A model generated the notes under the pieces. That model saw only the letters and a program-made list of their open reading frames with translations. It did no database searches and was not told the origin of the DNA. The position numbers were made by a program, and so were the translations under genes. DNA of 64,000 bases from Nymphaea colorata (lineage: Eukaryota > Streptophyta > Magnoliopsida > Nymphaeales > Nymphaeaceae): the NCBI RefSeq assembly GCF_008831285.2, contig NC_045144.1, forward strand, positions 23,267,716 to 23,331,715, read 5' to 3'. Below, piece by piece: positions 60,701 to 64,000 of the stretch; positions within the stretch are counted from its first letter, which is position 1; every line of letters starts with the position of its first letter.

Positions 60701-62008
60701 CTGGAATATCACATTCTTGGGAGAGAAAATGGCCATACAGTTATAAGTCTTGGTCAGTTTGCTTACTGACATCAAACTAGTAGAGAGATTAGGCACATAA
60801 AGAACTGCAGATGATTTATTTTCAAAGAATGAAAATTTTCCAGTTCCATTAACATTGATATGTGATCCGTCGGCTGAGAAAACATGTTTTTTGTTCATAT
60901 TATCTATAGCAGTCAACCTGGATGAATCATTAGTCATATGATCGGTTGCACCAGTATCAATGACCCAAATAGGATTGCTTGAATGAGTAAGAAAAGCAAG
61001 ATTGTTACCTTCAGTGGAATTACCAACAGGCTGAGAAGAAACGAGATTTGTCTTAGAGAATTTTTGAAAAAATTTCTCTAAATCATCTTTTGTGACAAGA
61101 TCTGCTTGGGAAGGTGACATTTTCTCCCTTACCGGTTTGCCGACGAGCTCCCAACATTTTTCTCGACGATGCCCAGTTTTCTTACAATACGTGCACTTGA
61201 GTCTACTGCGGTTTCGTTGGAAGTTGCTTTCATCGTTCTGGTTTTGTGAATCAGTCTTCCGAGTACTTGATTTAAACCGAGCAAGACACGCCATCTTTTC
61301 ATGATTCTCTTCATATAACTCTGTTTTTGATGTGGGGTTCATGACCTTTCTTCTAGTATCCTCTCTTTGAATCGCTTGGCATACTTGATTAAAATTTGGT
61401 AAGGGCGTGGTCATCAGAATCTGGCTGCGAAGACTCTCATAATCAGGTCCTAGACCAACAAGCACTTTAAAAATTTTGTCTTCCTCAAAACGTTTTTGAT
61501 AGATGTCTGCATCTGCAGTAGCCGGCCTATATTGGGCAAGTTCATCATATAAGCTGCGAAGTTTGTTTAAATACAAACTGGTTTGCTTGCTGTCTTTGGT
61601 GAGGTTGGCGATATCAAGCTGAAGTTGATACACTCGAGTAAGATTATTTTGCTCGCTATACATCTCCTTCAATGTATCCCATATTTCCTTTGCGGTTTCC
61701 TTATACAAAAATAGGCTGGAGATGTGAGGTTCCATGGAATTCATAAGCCACGCCATTACCATGTCATTTTCAGATTCCCAAACTTCATAGTTGGAATCGT
61801 TCTTTGGTGGAGGTGAGATTCTTCCAGTGATATATCCCACTTTACATCGTCCGCTTAGGAAGAGGCGAGCAGCTTTAGCCCAACTGAGATAATTTGTGTG
61901 GTTGAGGAGAATAGAGGTGATCTTGAGCGTCCCATGGCTTTGATCGTTTCCTCCTTTCAGATTGTTGGGGCTGCTGCAGCTGGTTTGATTGCTGAGAGTA
62001 TCAGCCAT
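57776..62008 (-). pseudogene. Copia C gag-pol polyprotein, four small lesions
   Basis: Gag starts at 62008 (MADTLSNQTSC) with a UBN2 domain, CCHC knuckle CTYCKKTGHRREKC, protease WVIDTGATDHMT, and integrase zinc finger (HARLGHIS ... CDACEFSK) and core (LRSDNGG). RT has [36 protein letters not shown] and YVDDIIL. RNase H has YCDADWAGDPNNRKSTSGFC. Lesions: one extra G in an eight-G run at 60204-60211 in the integrase core; a TAA at 59167-59169 where the family has Trp (CKWVYK); a TAA at 58594-58596 before RGVFICQRKY; and one base lost near 57850 just before the C-terminus. All domains are otherwise collinear. Confidence 0.95.
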
Positions 62009-62530
62009 GGTAAAATAAAATTGTAAAAAAAAACAATTTTATATCAGAAAGTGAAGCCGCTGTGACGACTGGTTTGAGGTCTGAGTCGACACCAGCGTCC
62101 GAGCAAGCTTCTTCCACCAGGATCAGGTATGTCCTCCTTCTTGTTCTGCTCTTTGCCGAGAAACAGAAACGGCGTCGTCAGCGAACAGTAGAGAATGATA
62201 GAAACGGATCACCGTCAGAAGCAAGGGAAGCAACTGACTAGTGATAAAGTCCAAAAAACCCCAAAAATTTGAGGAGGTGGTGGTGGAGATTCTTCGTCGG
62301 TTGTATCAGATAGCTTCCCAAAAAATTCAAAGATTCCTTCAGAGGTGTCCAAGGAATCTGAGATTGTATGGGAAATCAAACAAACTAGATAGACTCCTGC
62401 TTGACGACAGGAATCACCAAGGAAAAACGGCACCACAGGTTGCTCCGTCGGTGCCTTCTTCTGTCCTCCGGCAGCAGCTCAATCGTCCACCACTCTTGCA
62501 GGAATCAACTTCAAGAGCTCATATAAACCT

Positions 62531-62542
62531 GCTCTGATACCA
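62531..62542 (-). other. Primer-binding site of copia C
   Basis: The minus strand reads TGGTATCAGAGC, an exact match to the Met-tRNA consensus, abutting the 5' LTR. Confidence 0.95.
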
Positions 62543-62897
62543 TGTTAAAGAAAGGGGGAAACCAGAGAAGCGATAAAACAGAGCATAACAGAGACATTTA
62601 CGTGGTTCGGCATTTAGCCTACATCCACGAGAGAAAAGGAGGCACTCTTCTACTTCATTCTTTGATGATTCTTTACAGCAGGCATTCAGTTCCTTATATA
62701 GTTTTTGGATACATGGGATTAAGATAGAAACAGTTTCACGAGAGATTTACGAGAATCCTTCAGCAAGATTGATTGCAAAAATCTTGGAGATGATTGATAC
62801 ATCAGGATCTGTATCCTATCTCTTCCCAAAGATAACGGATCATGATCTTCTTTCTATGGAAGTTGCAGAATCCCTCCTTATCTCTATGCCACGAACA
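62543..62897 (-). repeat. 5' LTR of copia C
   Basis: Complete 355-bp LTR. It would be the active promoter copy, and transcription would run leftward in the same direction as LecRK2. Confidence 0.97.
62692..62701 (-). promoter_or_regulatory. TATA box in copia C 5' LTR
   Basis: The minus strand reads CTATATAAGG in the middle of the LTR, suitable as the element's core promoter. The same box is present in the 3' LTR at about 57561-57570, where it could drive outward transcription into the kinase half of LecRK2. Confidence 0.6.
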
Positions 62898-63284
62898 GAA
62901 GGGGCCTCCATAGGCACAGGAGAAGCTGGTGGAGGGTGCCAAGATGAAGGCGAAGCCATGACCACCTGGTTGCTGGGCCTTGGATACGATTTCGAAGACA
63001 AAATGTGTGCTGAACGATTGAGTTGTCGTAGCTGAAGGACCCTTTTTGAATTGGAGAATGGCCGGGTGGAACGCCTGTCCTGTGATGCCTGGAAGATCCG
63101 TGGTTTGTTGACCGTTTGTGAGTTGAAGAGCTCCCGTGCTGGTAACAGTTGCAAAGCCAGATAAGCTCAGGTCTGACGGTTGGAAGCCATTGAAGGAAAA
63201 GTTGCTATTGAGGGAAGTTGCAAGTGATATGCAGAAATGAGCAAGAAGAAAGAAGAGGAGAAACCATGGCAGATGAAGGGCCAT

Positions 63285-63396
63285 GACAGAGAGAGGGTTG
63301 GAAATTGCGGAAGTCACAGCGTATATTTCCTCTGGTCGGCGACAGTGGGTGGCCCCTTATGTATGGACTGGAATTTATTTGTGGCAGGTCAATGGA
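63285..63396 (-). promoter_or_regulatory. Upstream block of LecRK2, conserved with LecRK1
   Basis: It contains, on the minus strand, AATAAATTCCAGTCCATACA, then TAAGG, and ends in the TGTCATGGCCCTTC start context. The ordered similarity to 21781-21906 extends paralogy beyond the coding region. The core-promoter role is inferred. Confidence 0.5.
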
Positions 63397-64000
63397 ATTA
63401 CATTTCTTTTCCAAAACAGTCGCTATCTTGTGTGCATATTTTCATAAATATAAGCATAAATAATAGTTCCAGTTCTTACATGTCATAAAAACTTAATAAT
63501 TTAATTTTCACATGATCTTTTATATTGACAAATTGATGCCTTTCCTATTTTTAATCTTTATACGAGATTGGCCCATGATCACTAATATATATTGTTTAAA
63601 TTAAATGTATTGGGAAAGAATGCACTCTTCACTGTGGAATAAAAAGATATCTTAATAAATGTACCTCTATAGATGCACCATGGTATAACAGCTTTTTTGT
63701 TCTTTTCCAAAGAAGTAATGAATGATAAAATAAATAAAATAAATAAATTTCATTGGTTTTTTTTTTATAAAAATGCTATATTAGCCTAAAAAGATAAGTT
63801 ATTCATAAGTTCAAAGCAAGTCACATATACAATTTCCAAGGTTAAACAATAAATTACAAACAAGAATATAATTTTACCGCCATTTTTATCTCAACAGAAA
63901 TAAACTCAAAGTTGGTAATTATTTAATGTTATGAAAATTTGAGTTGAAAACGAAATTAAAAGATTGAAAAAAAAATATTTGAAATGGATTTTGACGAAAA
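63397..64000. other. A+T-rich flank with dispersed repeat
   Basis: No gene. About 63885-64000 resembles 5130-5245 (shared TCTCAAC, AATTATTTAATGT, ATGAAAATTT and ATTTTGA words in the same order and strand), so it holds one copy of a dispersed repeat whose nature is unknown. Confidence 0.55.

Larger units (their letters stand above)
57412..62897 (-). mobile_element. Copia C: young Ty1/copia element inside LecRK2
   Basis: LTRs 57412-57766 and 62543-62897 are each 355 bp, TG...CA, and differ at three positions (99.2% identical). The target duplication GAAGG (57407-57411 and 62898-62902) is perfect. Primer-binding site and purine tract are in place. This is the youngest-looking insertion in the window. 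Its polyprotein has two single-base frameshifts and two stops as written, so it is probably non-autonomous unless some of these are sequencing errors. Confidence 0.97.
55814..63284 (-). pseudogene. LecRK2: L-type lectin receptor-like kinase, split by copia C
   Basis: Coding pieces are 63284-62898 (129 codons) and 57406-55814 (531 codons with stop). They join in frame at GGPF/LGFVN, giving 659 residues, the usual LecRK length, without any intron. Order: signal peptide (MALHLPWFLLFFLLAHFC), legume lectin (GGHGFAFILAPS, VEFDT, GNHVGIDVNG), a rather short transmembrane segment (LYLYPSVALVSICYW), then the kinase with GKGGFDSVYKG, VAVKKV, catalytic loop HGDVKASN, DFG and APE. The family normally has HRD and GxGxFG; here Arg is Gly and the loop Gly is Asp. 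Members bind ligands outside the cell and signal through the kinase. The present allele is disrupted by a 5.5-kb insertion, so a truncated secreted lectin fragment is the most it could make from the start codon. Confidence 0.95.

Noticed and set aside
1-64000. Search for a novel multi-gene defence or biosynthetic system
   Set aside because: All convincing coding sequence belongs to LecRK genes or transposable elements. No unexplained conserved gene cluster is present.

Overview
This is a plant (flowering-plant) nuclear segment. It is A+T-rich, holds two L-type lectin receptor-like kinase (LecRK) genes, and is filled with Ty1/copia and Ty3/gypsy LTR retrotransposons whose primer-binding sites have the plant-typical TGGTATCAGAGC form. 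It also carries short hAT-like and CACTA-like DNA-transposon pieces. The species cannot be named from the sequence alone. No tRNA, rRNA, CRISPR or bacterial-type operon was seen.

Layout. 1-2.8 kb: decayed copia element, minus strand. 2.8-4.0 kb: decayed gypsy integrase/RNase H of Athila/Tat type, minus strand. 6.07 kb: a lone CACTA-type terminus. 6.6-17.2 kb: a large gypsy element with a chromodomain-like C-terminus, minus strand, LTRs about 3 kb, both outer ends truncated, and a 263-bp inverted duplication inside its reverse transcriptase. 20.6-21.0 kb: a short hAT-like element. 21.9-28.6 kb: LecRK pseudogene 1 (plus strand), split by copia A (22.1-26.7 kb) and by a 144-bp MITE in the kinase domain. 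29.1-35.7 kb: copia B, same family as A but inverted, itself carrying a 3-kb hAT-like insertion. 35.7-41.3 kb: no convincing gene. 41.3-45.7 kb: decayed Del/Tekay-like gypsy, plus strand. 46.4-46.8 kb: probable CACTA transposase fragment. 47.7-53.5 kb: copia D (Tork/TNT1-like), minus strand, containing a 335-bp hAT MITE with a perfect 8-bp target duplication. 55.8-63.3 kb: LecRK gene 2 (minus strand), whose coding exon is cut in two by copia C (57.4-62.9 kb).

The two LecRK genes are inverted paralogues with similar start regions and related upstream sequence. LecRK2 was a complete 659-codon open frame until copia C inserted: the target duplication is a perfect GAAGG, the LTRs differ at 3 of 355 sites, and the reading frame resumes exactly across the insertion. 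LecRK1 is older debris with several frameshifts. None of the retroelements has an undamaged polyprotein as written, although copia C is close.

I found no evidence for a new multi-gene system. The informative signals are structural: nested insertions, a near-perfect fold-back in a gypsy element, two relatives of one hAT family inside two different copia elements, an unexplained 3-kb hAT interior, and a cluster of three palindromes near 54.9 kb.
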